Assembly (NCBI GenBank): GCA_004352715.1
Contig: SCFE01000036.1
Coordinates: forward strand, 576,218 to 640,217
DNA: 64,000 nt
Source: Hofstenia miamia
Lineage: Eukaryota; Xenacoelomorpha; Acoela
Direction of reading: 5' to 3'
The first letter of the stretch is position 1. Each line of letters starts with the position of its first letter. Below, one piece after another: positions 21,887 to 32,810 of the stretch. Position numbers and translations under genes: made by a program. The notes beneath the pieces were generated by a model that had not been told where the DNA came from, ran no database searches, and saw nothing but the letters and a program-made list of their open reading frames with translations.

Positions 21887-23561
21887 CCCAACCACAAACA
21901 TGAGGAGGCGAGTGTGCAGAAGTTCTCAAACCAGATGTTGATTTGAGGGCAGAAGGGATGAGAATGATGAGATGGCAAATAGACGGCGTAGAGTTAAGAG
22001 GCGTCCTAGTAGTACTCCAGGCCGATTCAAGGGCAGAGATACAAATGGACAATCAGCCTCTTTGCGGCATAATTTTCCTTCCAGGGGATCACTTCACCGA
22101 TTTGAGGGCGGTGAAACAACCGGAGTTCCAGGGGAAGGTGTAAGTGGTGGAAGAACCATGGAGATCCAGAAGCAATTCAAGGCTGAAGGTATCTCCACCA
22201 GAACCACAGCTGGTCAAGTAGCGCGGGTTGTAACTGATAGCTGACTCAAGGGCAAATCAGTTGACACCAGCGGTACAGGCTCACAGCCCATGGACTGTGA
22301 GCCGAGCACCAGCAGATTACCTTTACAGATGAGGCAGATAGATATCTCCTCAGAAACAACATCAGAGCGTACAGTAAGATTAAGAGAGAGAGAAAAGCGA
22401 ATGTCTAAAATCGATGGAGAAACGTTGCACCCCTATTTTATGGCAACCACAAAAATGCGGCACAATGCATTTGAGAAATTGTCTCCAGAAACGAAAACAT
22501 TAATTAGGAAAACTGCCAAAATGGAAGGGAGCATCTTGCCAATTCTATTAGATGCAGACAATCGGCCAAAAGTTAACGTATTAATCAGCTACCCACAAGA
22601 GTTAAACGAAACGATCAATAGGCCGTACATGAGAAGTACAACTCATATGACATTTAATGAAGATTTCACACTAGAGACGGCGCAAGCACTCATGGCGTAT
22701 AAGGAACAGATAGCGAAAATCCCGGAGATAAATCTAGACGAAGAAAATTTAACGATCATACACGTGCTAAGAGAAAAAGAATACAATAAAAATCTACAAA
22801 AACAAATCGACCAAACAGTTCGGATGGCGAGAGTACAACAAACAAGAATAGTCATCATAGTGATGAGAGAAAATTTGGAGGAATTACCTCAATATCTAAA
22901 GGATTTAGTACTACGGACAGAAGGTTTCTTCCCATGGGAGAAGAAAGAATTCACAATCTCCGAGCTGATCCATTTCGATTTACAAATTGACTACTGGGCG
23001 CAGATATATGGGATAATGATAGATCACAGCATAGCAATAGATCTGTTCCAACAAACGAAAACAGTAGAAATGTTACATGGAAACGAAGGATTGGAAAAAG
23101 CCATGACACTCTTCATCAAGTGCAGCATGACGCAACGCCAAGAACATCTAAAAGAAATTCAAAACGTATGGGCCAACATGAAATTGCAGAAAAAGATAGA
23201 TGAATCATGGCCAGAAATCAAAATAGAAGCACCAGCACGTAAATATCACAAGACAGTGGAGATGGTATTGGCAGAGATCAATCGAGCATACAAGCTAAAC
23301 ACAAAGAAGGATTTCCATAAACTTATATTGGAAGAAAAGAATGCGCCAGAGATCAGATACAGGACGTCCACGTGGCTTTTAATGATACTGCTCACAGAAG
23401 ATAAAGATCTCAGATTACCAATAGCTAGAAGCCAAAGAGTAAGGCTCACAAAGGCAAAGAAGTTCGAAATTGCGTTATCACCAATGAACACGCAGACAAA
23501 GAATTGGATGTTGAAAGGACACGTGGAAAAAAATTGAATTGCCAGACAAAAAGGAGAAACC
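21887..23561 (+). pseudogene. ORF3 of element B, block 3 (longest N-terminal part)
   Basis: Repeats 20742-21885 almost exactly and then continues further. ATG at 21972; a TGA at 22242 where block 1 has CGA (SRLKGKS). From 22290 to 23537 the frame is open for 415 codons: MSKIDGETLHPYFM, DADNRPKVNVLISYPQE, the coiled-coil-like LREKEYNKNLQKQID, FFPWEKKEFTISELIHFDLQ, DYWAQIYGIM, FIKCSMTQRQ, EEKNAPEIRYR, MNTQTKNWMLKGHVEK. It ends in an A run where one extra A creates a stop; the alternative frame continues as ELPDKKEKPE. No homology to env, dUTPase, chromodomain or methyltransferase motifs is evident to me. Cut by a single N at 23562, so the middle of ORF3 is missing. Confidence 0.75.
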
Positions 23562-23562
23562 N

Positions 23563-25167
23563 GAAAATATTAGTTTCTTCTACAAGGACGTGGCAAATAC
23601 GCGCAGCTTACGGAAGGTATTCACATTTTTCTACCCAAATACGCAGATGCGAGCAGATTTAGCAAATCATATGTAAACTTGCAACGCAAAGCTATAGAAA
23701 TGACAGAGCAAGAGGATTACAAGAGAATGAAAATGATATTGTTAGACAATAACAATAAAGAACGTATTTATATAGAGGGAACAATCACCCCAGATCAGCT
23801 TTATATGAGAGAGAAGCAATTCATATCCAACTTAAAGAGTTAAGAGAGGAGATAGAGAAACGCCAGCCGCGAGCAGTAATGTTGTTTTCGGGAGTCAACG
23901 ACATCGGGTGGACTGATATGTGGGAACAAAAGTATCACTACTATGATGTAACGAAAAGAGTTGAGATTGTTACCATAATCCGCATCAGAAAAAACGATCC
24001 CGGAGAAATATCAGAACAAGAAGTATTGGACAATATCAGCTTCTTCTATAAGGACGTAGCAAACACCCGCAGCTTATGAAAGGTCTTCACCTTCTTTTAC
24101 CCGGATACACAAATGCGAGCAGATCTTGTGCACACATGTAAAGCTGATGCGCAAATGACACTCTTGATAGTGATGAAAGGCATTCGCTTGTATGAAAAGT
24201 ATTATGAAATCTTCTCATGAAAGATAAATGAACTACGGGAGATGACACCCATAGCGGAAAACATCAGAGAGACTAGATTCTTAAAATACACAAACACGGT
24301 CACCACTGAACACGAGGAAGTACTAAAGATGTCTAAACAATCCGAGTACGTGATGATTACATGGGAAGACCCCGCAGCGGAGTCATTGATCAGAAGCTAT
24401 AGAAATGACAGAGCAAGAGGATTACAAGAGAATGAAAATGATATTGTTAGACAATAACAATAAAGAATGTATTTATATAGAAGGAACAATCACCCCGGAT
24501 CAGTTATATACGAGGGGAGAAGCAATTCATATCCAACTCAAAGAGTTAAGAGAGGAGATAGAGAAACGCCAGCCGCGAGCAGTAATGTTGTTTTCGGGAG
24601 TCAACGACATCGGGTGGACTGATATGTGGGAACAAAAGTATCACTACTATGATGTAACGAAAAGAGTTGAGATTGTTACCATGATGCGCATTGGAAAAAA
24701 CGATCCCGGAGAAATATCAGAACAAGAAGTATTGGACAATATCAGCTTCTTCTATAAGAACATAGCAAACACCCGCAGCTTACAAAAGGTCTTCACCTTC
24801 TTTTACCCGGATACACAAATGCTGGCAGATCTGGCGCACACATGTAAAGCTGATGCGCAAATGACACTCTTGATAGCAATGAAAGGCATTCGCTTGTATG
24901 AAAAATATTATGAAATCTTCTCATGAAAGATAAACGAACTACAGGAGATGACACCTATAGCGGAAAACATCAGAGAGACTAGATTCTTAAAATACGCGAA
25001 CACTGTCACCACCAAACACAAAGCAGTACTAAAGATGTCTAAACAATCTGAGTACGCGATGATTACATGGGAAGACCCCGCGGCGGAGTCATTGATCAGA
25101 AAAGCAGATACTCTCGTACATGGGGAGCGGCCAGTGCTGTCCATAACGCAAGCTGAGGAGGGCGTGT
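23563..25167 (+). pseudogene. ORF3 of element B, C-terminal part with internal duplication
   Basis: After the single-N join come ISFFYKDVANTRSL and VFTFFYPN. The sequence then jumps to EDYKRMKMILLDNNNKE, TITPDQLY, PRAVMLFSGVNDIGWTD, YYDVTKRVEIVT, ISEQEVLDNISFF, DAQMTLLI, GIRLYEKYYEIFS, NIRETRFLKY, and stops. A 705-base segment (from 23691) is repeated directly at 24396-25100. The second copy runs to KADTLVHGERPVL and ITQAEEGV, with the stop TAG made of bases 25167-25169 of the LTR. These C-terminal blocks are shared with element C (37168-37542) and with the minus-strand fragment 35680-35968, so they are under family-wide conservation. Function unknown. Confidence 0.75.
25150..25164 (+). promoter_or_regulatory. 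polypurine tract of element B
   Basis: AAGCTGAGGAGGGCG immediately before the 3' LTR; element C has AAGCTGAGGGGGGCG. Purine-rich with the run directly at the LTR edge, the expected plus-strand primer. It also encodes the last ORF3 residues (QAEEGV). Confidence 0.75.
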
Positions 25168-26304
25168 AGCATCATCCCAAAATGAATAGCTGCAGGAATA
25201 ACGTCGAATGATTATAGTAATTAAAAATAGTTGTAAAAATTAGTTAATGATTCCATTCATTTTTGTAAGATGCAACTAAGCTACAATATTGTGCAAATTA
25301 AGGAAAAAAGGTTAGCTGATTAAGTAAAAATTTGACAAAGTGAAACAAGCGAAATAATGCTTACGAATGAACAGCCATATTGGCAGACGAATTATTTGAA
25401 ATTCAAAATCAGCAGGTACTTCTAAGATTTTAAATAAATAGCTTTGAATTTGATTAAAAAGTTGATGAACAATAAATTCTTCGGAGTTTATTTTATTTAC
25501 ATTTCTTCATTATCTGGTTTGATTATTTAATAACATGTTCAGCTAAGCAAGTTGTGTTGAGTAGTGGCTGGATTCCATCATGGGATCGATTCGAAGGGTC
25601 CTTGTGCCAGTCACAAAACCGCACTTATGTTACGGTTAGGAGATTTTCGATTCTTGCTTAGTCTGACTATCGATCTATACATGTATGAAATAATGAAAGC
25701 CTGAAACGACTGGATAGTCGAAACCTAAGCATATATATCTATTCTTAATAGTAGGAGACTCGACTATAATCGACCAAATAAATGACTCTACATGTAACAT
25801 TATTAAATGTAAGTATAGGAAACTGCAATATTATTAATTAGATCACAAAGCCAGTAATTTTACGGTAATGGCTACTTTAATATTGTTTAAATGCAGTTAG
25901 TGTCAATGCCTGGTTGCTTTATTTAATCAAATCAACAAACACTTTACAACATTGAGTTTAAGTCAGTTACAACTTAAAGTGAGTGCACACACTGAGCTAA
26001 AGTAAGGTTCACATAATTAGTTCCAATTGAGCTGAGACAGTGGATGCAGTCATCGTTAACAAAGAGGAGGAACTGTGCTGTGGTGATCGGCTTTGGGCAG
26101 AGGCCCAGAGAAGAACTGAAGAGGAAATGTCACATGGCTCCATCACCTAAACAGTGATAATTATTATTCAATTAACCTAACTAGTTAACAAGAAAGGAAA
26201 AGTTTGGCAGTTCAATGATCTAGTAACTCCTCACCCGCAATTTACTGAGTGATAATCATTAATAGTGATACACAGTGCAAATAGGCCAGGTGGAGGATGT
26301 TACA
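25165..26304 (+). repeat. 3' LTR of element B
   Basis: Starts TGTAGCATCATCCC and ends GGAGGATGTTACA; 1,140 bases; matches the 5' LTR with mainly C/T and G/A differences. Its first bases supply the TAG stop of ORF3. Followed by ATAC, the target duplication, and then the interrupted element H protease. Confidence 0.92.
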
Positions 26305-26705
26305 ATACATCCTCCATTGATATGGTTGCAATTTTATGTCCTCCTCCAGCTTAAAGGTAATTGTTGTCTATTTCCCTTTTTCTTCAATTTCTATTTCTTC
26401 TTCCTGTACTTTTATTGTCTTGTTTGCATTTGTGTTTTGTCAGGAAATCATTACTTAGTATTACTTCATAAGGTAACAAATTATTATGGGTATCAACTAC
26501 TATCAATGATTGATCAAAAGTTGTGTTCATTTGAAATGCTTTTATTATTCCTTTAGTGTTGATGTACTTGCTGGATGCATTAATTAACCATTAGTTCAAT
26601 TTCTCTTTGAAAACCCAATTTCATTGCACATTTGTCAGTAATTATTGAGGTTGCCTTCATCATCATTCCATTGATTACAACTGTTATTGTATTTATATTA
26701 TGTAA
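26305..26705 (-). pseudogene. pol: protease and upstream pol of element H
   Basis: Minus strand. The part next to the B insertion encodes a match to LQEDIHLQPHQWKMY of element B, continuing from 10481. Going upstream come matches to LPYEVILGNDFL, LVVVDTHNN and ATSIITDKCAMKLGFQ. The active-site stretch that should read IDTGAA between KAT and SII is deleted here. Several stops break it. It shows that H was a single element before B landed in it. Confidence 0.8.
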
Positions 26706-27827
26706 TGTAGCATCATCCAAAACAAACTAATCTGCTAAAGGAAATAGTCAGCAAAGAAGAACTAAGATTGAACTTAAATGTGATTAAAAATAAATTACAA
26801 AAAATTAATTATCATTTTAGATTAGTTTTGTAAGAATTCTCAGTGAAAAAGATTATAATTAGTATTTGTGAATTCTACTAATTTGGCAAAACAAAGGGGG
26901 CAAATTTGCTTCCATTATGTTTAGCCATCTTAGCAGATGAACAATTTTGGATTAACTATAAATAGAGCAAAATTCATTGTAACAATTGTTGAAGAAAATT
27001 ATTCAGAATTCTTATCTTTAGTTTTGATTATGGTTTGATTATTTACTATGATGTTCAGCTAAATGGTTGGTGTTCAGTAGTGGTAAGGATCCCATAATCG
27101 GAATGATTCTAGATTCCTTATTCTAAGCCATGAACCTGCACTTAAGTTAGGGATATGATTAGGAGTTTTTATTTCCATTGAGCTAACTATCAATCCTTTC
27201 TTATATGTACAAATGATAATGAATTTGATATAAGGCTCATAAGCCAAACATAGGAATTTATATTTATATTAATCTAGATCCAAATTAACAACTATAATAT
27301 GACCAATAATGTGACATTGTATGTATCAATTATTACATGTAGGTTAGGAAGTTGCTATTTATATATCTTATTTAATCAATGCCAGTATATTTCAGTAATT
27401 GCTAATTACATAATTAATTAAGCAGCTAGTGATGATCAAGTTTACAATTATATAGTACACTTTACAAATTGAGACTAAGTTGAGTTTTTTCAAGTCTTGA
27501 GTAAGCACCAAGCTAGAATAGGGCAAACATAAGTTCTTTCAATGAGCTGAGAGGTGGAACTCATTTGATGGAAGCACAGAAGAGTGATTGTTACTTGCTT
27601 TGGAGATCAGCTTTGGGTGGATGCTAAACAATTAGCAGCTGGATGCTGCAATGCTTCATCACCTAAATAGTGTCCTGTTATATCATCCATTAATTACAGT
27701 TATTGGAATTTAATAATATGGAAGCTAAGCAGTTTCAGATTAATACATCTCTCCCACTAGTATACCATACTGATTATAATAGTATAATGGAGGATTTGGA
27801 TATTGAAGCCTGGTAGAAGATGCTACA
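26706..27827 (+). mobile_element. solo LTR in element H
   Basis: Starts TGTAGCATCATCCAAAAC and ends AGAAGATGCTACA; plus orientation; 1,122 bases. The flanks are GTAA (26702-26705) and CTAA (27828-27831), a target duplication with one mismatch. It separates the protease from the gag of H. More diverged from the B and C LTRs than those are within their families, so older. Confidence 0.8.
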
Positions 27828-29012
27828 CTAAATTCATTAATATAATTATTGGTGCTTGGTTTTCATTAGTCAACACTCTACTTAGTTTCTGATTCTCTGT
27901 CTGTTTGTGATGCTTCATTTGATTCTGGATTTGATTCTAATATGTCCTCATTGTCATAGTAGGCTTCTTCATCCCCTATTATATTTATCTGCTTCCTACA
28001 ATCTGGTTTCTTATGACCCTTTTGTCTGCAATTATAACATTTCATGTCTCTCTCTTTTACCTTTTTGGTTTTTCCATCCTTTGTTCTTACTTTGATTAAT
28101 TTCTCTGGTTTCCTTTTGCTGTAGGCATTTACTTGTTATCTGTGTTTTATAGTTGCTTCTCCATGGTAGTGTTTCCTTGTTCCATGCAGCTTTCTCATAG
28201 ATGTGTGCATTATTTTCAATTGTCACTTGAATGTCAACCACTTTTCTGATAATTTTCTCAAGCTTATCATCAAAATCACATTGGATTTAAATTGAGCCCA
28301 GATGTGGGAGAATAGATCATATTTTGAGTACTTGCTCTCCCTTGAACTCAATTTTAGTAATCTTTCTACTTGTTGAATATAGTTTCTATATGTCATCATT
28401 CTTCTCCATTCAAAATAATGTGATACTGATTTTTGAAGCTCTCATTTTTGTAATATTCTATAAAATCTCCAATTAGCAATTCATAGATTCTCTTGGTTTG
28501 AGTGTCTAACAATAAATAATGTTGATGTGCCATTCCTGCCAAGTAAAGTGGGAGTCTTGCTGCTGCTGTTTCCTGATTAACTTTTCTTTTGGTCATTGTA
28601 ATCTCTAACATTTGCAACCATTACATGAACATGGGATTGTATCCATCCACTTTCCCAATATATTTAGAAGTGTTGCCTTACAATGTATAGGTTTATTTTT
28701 TCTATCCTGTGTTAGAATCAAGCTTTGCAATTTAGGTTTCATTTGCTTCTTTATGTTTTCTCTGAAACTACTTTGAAACCACTTGTGTAATTTCATTTAT
28801 GATTTTTTGTTTCTCTTTTTCCTATTCTTCTTCATAGTCTTCATAGTTTTTCCTGTATTTGTTTCTCCTTTCAGGTGTTGCTTTCAGATTGCTTTCTCCT
28901 TCATGTTGGAACTCTCTCTCATGAGTTTGTATATTTCCTTGGTTTTCTTTTTTGTTTAGTTGAATTAATCTTGGCTCATCTCTCAATTGTTCAAGCTCCT
29001 ACATCTGTATAT
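27828..29012 (-). pseudogene. gag: gag of element H, capsid and zinc knuckle part
   Basis: Minus strand. At the 3' end are an acidic tail and a CCHC knuckle reading CYNCRQKGHKKPDC near 28030. Then KVVDIQVTIENNAHIYEKAAW, NQYHIILNGEE, GDFIEYYKNESFKNQY, YLAGMAHQHYLLL, MTKRKVNQE and HCKATL, all parallel to gag of B. Upstream, ELEQLRDEPRLIQLNKKENQGN continues the coiled coil. Multiple frame changes. It stops at 29012, where a solo LTR of another family is inserted, and resumes at 29827. Gag would form the particle and bind RNA. Confidence 0.8.
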
Positions 29013-29826
29013 TGTAGAGTCAGTCAGGGAAATTTTGATTGTATTTTTGCAAGACGTCATTTTGATGTAAAGTCTTATTTCAGTTTTAGTTTACAAAAAC
29101 AATTTAATGTCCCCTTGATTAGCTGCTACATATTATTATTGCTCAAATTGAAATGCAAGGGAAATCCATGACATGATTATCATATGATCTTTAGCTGAAA
29201 ACAAAGACAGGAAATAATTTGAATTGTATAAATTGAGCAATGATGTAGAGAATGGTTAATAGATTTTGTCTAGCTTCAAATACACTACTGTTTATCATTT
29301 ATTATATTTACTTCTTTTTTTATATGCAAATAACTGTGTAAGTTAAGGTGACAATTTGGGAGTACTCTCCTTGAGTACTGGCACAACTCATATCATCTAC
29401 AGATTCATCTAGCCCAAATTGTGGACCTTTTAGGTTATGTATATGGCTATATATAGGGAAATAATAAACCTGTCATTCTATTGCAACAAGTACATGCACC
29501 AATAACTGATTACACTGTGATGATATTTTACTGTTGGTTAGCATGAATGCATGGTAATTACATGCTATTATTTAGTGAGATGAGAGATAACAATGCAAAT
29601 GAGATGTTTATTGTTAGCAATGAGATAGATAATAAAATGTGAGACAATTAGGGTAGCACCATTCACTCATGTTAAGCATTTCTCCTTATGGATATTGCTT
29701 TGGCTGGAAACCATATGAATTGGTCATCTTGGATGTTATCTAAAAAGTCCTAGTTACTTGGATGAACTACTGATGTTTATTGTAATAAATTCTCTCTGTT
29801 AATTTACTGGAATTGGGACTGTTATA
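29013..29826 (+). mobile_element. solo LTR of E family inside gag of element H
   Basis: Plus orientation. Starts TGTAGAGTCAGTCAGGG, and its body is similar to the reverse complement of 31937-32810: ACAATTTGGGAGTACTC near 29353, AGGGAAATAATAAAC near 29457, ATATGAATTGGTCA near 29712. The 3' end near 29826 has lost the CA. Flanking ATAT / ATAA could be a decayed target duplication. The coiled coil of H gag continues on both sides, which fixes the insertion. Confidence 0.7.
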
Positions 29827-30540
29827 ATAAGGTCACTACTACAACCTTCTGCCATGACAATGAGTTCAACAGTGTAATTAGAGTTCCAGCCCGCAATTCT
29901 ACAATATTATTGTCCTCAATCAATTGTCTGTTTTCTCTCTCTAATTGTTAATACATTTTTTCCCATTTTTCATTCTGTTCTAAAAACTTTTTGTTTGATT
30001 CTGCCAATTGTTGTGCAAATGCTTTCACTTCCTGTTGAGACATTTGATCTGTGTTTCCAGTTTCAAATTTATGTCTGCTTTGATTTCATTTAGCAAATTT
30101 TCTCTTTGTTGTTCCATTTGTTGAAACTTTTCAGTTAACTGTCATATCTCTTCTTTCAACATTGTCTCTGTCTTGTAACTTTTTCTCAAAATCTTGAGGA
30201 TCTCTTGTGGGCTTCTTTCTGGGGACATTGGGGGGGGGCGACTGATCAGTTCCATTTGACTGTGGTGTTGATAATGACAACCACTCTTGCTGTCATTTTC
30301 TTTGCACTTCCTCTCCTTCCTATTTTTGTCATATTTCTTCTTCATTGTCAGTAGTGGTCTTCCCTTTTGGTTCAGATTCTTCCTGATCACTCATATGCAG
30401 TATCATTAAGTATTATGATTGGTTGGTTTTCTGCTGACTAACAATTTTGCATTATTTCCATTTGCCTTTATTACATCACTTTGTCTAAGAAGTTCTGTTA
30501 CTGATTTGCTTTGATGTTCTTCTGTTAAAGGATCTTATAA
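29827..30540 (-). pseudogene. gag: gag of element H, N-terminal coiled coil
   Basis: Minus strand. Coiled-coil text such as RENRQLIEDNN and AKQLAESNKKFLEQNEKW is recognisable by comparison with B and C gag, followed upstream by a Lys/Arg-rich segment (30142-30390) and the region next to the primer binding site. Stops and frame changes are frequent. A run of nine G lies at 30230-30238. Confidence 0.65.
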
Positions 30541-30556
30541 CCTGCTACAGTTACCA
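30541..30556 (-). promoter_or_regulatory. decayed primer binding site of element H
   Basis: On the minus strand TGGTAACTGTAGCAGG follows directly after the LTR end (GAGATGCAACA). It aligns with TGGCGACCATGACAGC of element C with several transitions. Its position identifies the neighbouring LTR as the 5' LTR of H. Confidence 0.55.
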
Positions 30557-31501
30557 TGTTGCATCTCCTACCATGCTTGACACCCATTTACACAATTCTA
30601 TGTATTTGATCAAGGGGTGATTTAGTGGGTAGGGATCTAACAGTTGTTCACTTTGCTTTCTTGTTAACCATTTCCATTAACTGTTATTAAAAAACAATTT
30701 AACAATCACTGTTTAGGTGAAGTAGTTCACAGTATCTCCAACAACTGGGCATCTGCCCAACACTGTTCTCCTGATTCAGCAACAACTCCAGCAATCTGTT
30801 TCCATTTAAGTGTATCCAGCACTCAGCTCAATTGCATGACTTATGTGTACCCTAGCCTAATGTGGTGCTTACTAAAGACAAGACACAACTTGACTTAAAC
30901 TTGTTTTGTTAAGTGTACTAATATACTGCAACTGGGCTTGTTACTAGCTGCTTAATTAAATAATGTATGAATAGCCATTACTGAAAACTATTGGGTTATA
31001 GATAATTAATTAAACAAGTAGCAGCTTCCTATCCTACATGTAATATGTGTAATATCATAAACAGTCTCATTATTAGTCACTTTATTGTCAATAATTTGAA
31101 TCTAGAAAAGTAACAATATAAAGTCCTATGTTTAGATTACTGTCCTTATATCAAATTTGTTATTAACTTACATGTATGAAGGAAAAAGTAGTCAGCTAAA
31201 TGGGTAATCAGAAATATTCCTATTCATATACTTAACTTAGGTGCAGTTCTTGGTTGGGCAAAGAATCTAGAATCATTACCATAATGGAACCCTGACCACT
31301 ACTAAACATGAACTGTTTAGCTGAGCATTGCCATTAGTTAATCAAATGATGAAGAAAACTAGTAATAAGAATTCCAAAGAATTTTCTTCAACAATTTGTG
31401 AAATGGTTTCACTCAATTTATAGTAAAATTCTACAAGTACCTGTTGATTTAATTTTCTTTATCTGACTTCTTTAGCAGCTTATTTGATGGATTATGCTAT
31501 A
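30557..31501 (-). repeat. 5' LTR of element H (decayed)
   Basis: Plus-strand ends TGTTGCATCTCCTACC and GATTATGCTATA; the last CA has become TA. Internal blocks such as GGGCATCTGCCCAA and TTGACTTAAACTTG match the minus-oriented LTRs of this superfamily. About 945 bases. Placed between the PBS of H and the Polinton integrase, it marks the outer boundary of H. Confidence 0.75.
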
Positions 31502-31936
31502 TTTAGCTTACTTATTCTAACTTTGTCACCTACTTTAAATTTAGCTTTAAGAGTACTAAAGTACCTGTGGTTACTGCCATTATTCCCTATTGTACAAATT
31601 GTTGAGTACATTTTAACATTGTACTTATGAAGTAGTTCTTGAACATTTTTAATATAAAACTCTAACAGTAGGTCCAGTCTTATCTTTTAGAGGAATAATC
31701 CATCCATATTTTGAAAATGCATCTATAATCATCAATAAATATTTATAACCTTTATTCCATCTACTAAACTTTTGCGTATCAACTAAGTTAGCAAACCAAA
31801 TTTCATCTATATGTGTTACAATCACATGTCTTCTCCTAAAATTTCTTCTAATAGTGTAGAATCCGGGGGGAGCTCTGGCTACTCCAGTGGTACTAGAAAA
31901 CTCAAATAACAGGTAGACAGTTGCAAAGGCTACCAT
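31502..31936 (-). pseudogene. Polinton/Maverick integrase fragment
   Basis: Minus strand. The 95-codon open part has RRHVIVTHIDEIWFANLVD, SRWNKGYKYLLMIIDAFSKY and GWIIPLKDKTGPTV, the first catalytic region of the integrase family annotated from C. elegans F54H12.3 and typical of Polintons. Downstream, ELLHKYNVKMYSTI and FKVGDKVRISK are the later parts, with the rest of the core (second Asp, Glu) deleted. Integrase inserts the linear element DNA. The Polinton capsid-type genes at 5350-8224 are on the same strand on the other side of H, so both are probably halves of one Polinton. Confidence 0.8.
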
Positions 31937-32810
31937 TGTAAAGCACTACCCACATTCCAACAGAAAACAGAACATTGGTAGTTCACCACTTCAATAAAGA
32001 CACAGAAAAATAGTTCACCAAGAATTATTCTCCAATAGTGACCAATTCACATGGCATCAGGTGGAAATGGCGTCCTCAAATTGATCCAAGCTCACCAAGG
32101 TGCTAATAGTGTGTCTTTAGTTGTTAATTTCTAGCTCAATTAAAACAGATCTTAATTGTTCTTATTTCCTCAGCCTATGTAAATAAATAGTAAATATCAC
32201 ATGTAATTACCATGCATTCACATTCACCAGCAGTATATTATCATCACAGTGTAAATTATTAAGTGAAATGTATGAGTAGAAATGATTGAATAAAAGTTGT
32301 TATTTCCCTATATGTAATCATAGCCATAACCTAATGTGGTACCATGATTTGGGCTCCCAACTGTTAAAGAATTCAGAGGCGCCCTAGACACAGTGGAGTA
32401 ACTCCCAAATTGTTGTTAGAGCTTAAGCAATTATTATTTCAAAACAATCCATAGACAAATCTAAAAGGGTTAGCTTAATAAATAAATCAAAAAGATCAAA
32501 CATGATTGAAGTGAGACAAATTACATTGTTCCTCAAGTATTTATAACAATTGAGTAATTATTACCTGTTCAGGTTTTACACATTTCACATTTGAGTTCCC
32601 TCACAAAATTAAAGAGCAATAACACCTTCAACTTAAATGAGGGGACAAATAATTCTAATTTCATATAACTGCACTAGAAAACTATATAGTGAAAATCACA
32701 ACATCATGATTACATAACTAACTAATCTAACTAATTATAAGGCAGTATCTAACACTAACAAAATTGACAATATGATAAAATCAAAAAAGAGCCCCAAGTG
32801 ACACTACACA
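31937..32810 (-). repeat. 3' LTR of element E
   Basis: Plus-strand ends TGTAAAGCAC and ACACTACACA, giving TG...CA in either reading; 874 bases. On the minus strand it follows a purine tract (GCAAGGGGGG) at 32811-32820 and so is the 3' LTR of the minus-strand element E. Unrelated to the B/C/F LTRs; the 29013-29826 copy is its relative. Confidence 0.8.

Larger units (their letters stand above)
10482..26304 (+). mobile_element. Ty3/gypsy LTR retrotransposon, element B
   Basis: Plus-strand element bounded by two LTRs of about 1.14 kb and flanked by ATAC at 10478-10481 and ATAC at 26305-26308. Internal order: PBS, gag, pol (protease, RT, RNase H, integrase), ORF3, polypurine tract. The two LTRs look roughly 97 percent identical by eye, with differences mostly transitions, so the insertion is much younger than its host element H. 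The assembled length of 15.8 kb is inflated: a 1,000-N gap, single-N joins and repeated ORF3 blocks suggest a true element nearer 11-12 kb, as judged from element C. All coding regions carry stops, so it is not autonomous. Confidence 0.92.

Noticed and set aside
24581-24640. The ORF3 text MLFSGVNDIGWTD resembles the GxND block of SGNH/GDSL hydrolases.
   Set aside because: No GDS serine block upstream and no DxxH block downstream could be found, and element C reads SRVND. One short motif is not enough for an esterase call.
17648-25167. ORF3 as an env gene.
   Set aside because: Position downstream of pol fits, but there is no hydrophobic signal peptide, no membrane anchor, no furin-like site in a suitable context and few cysteines.
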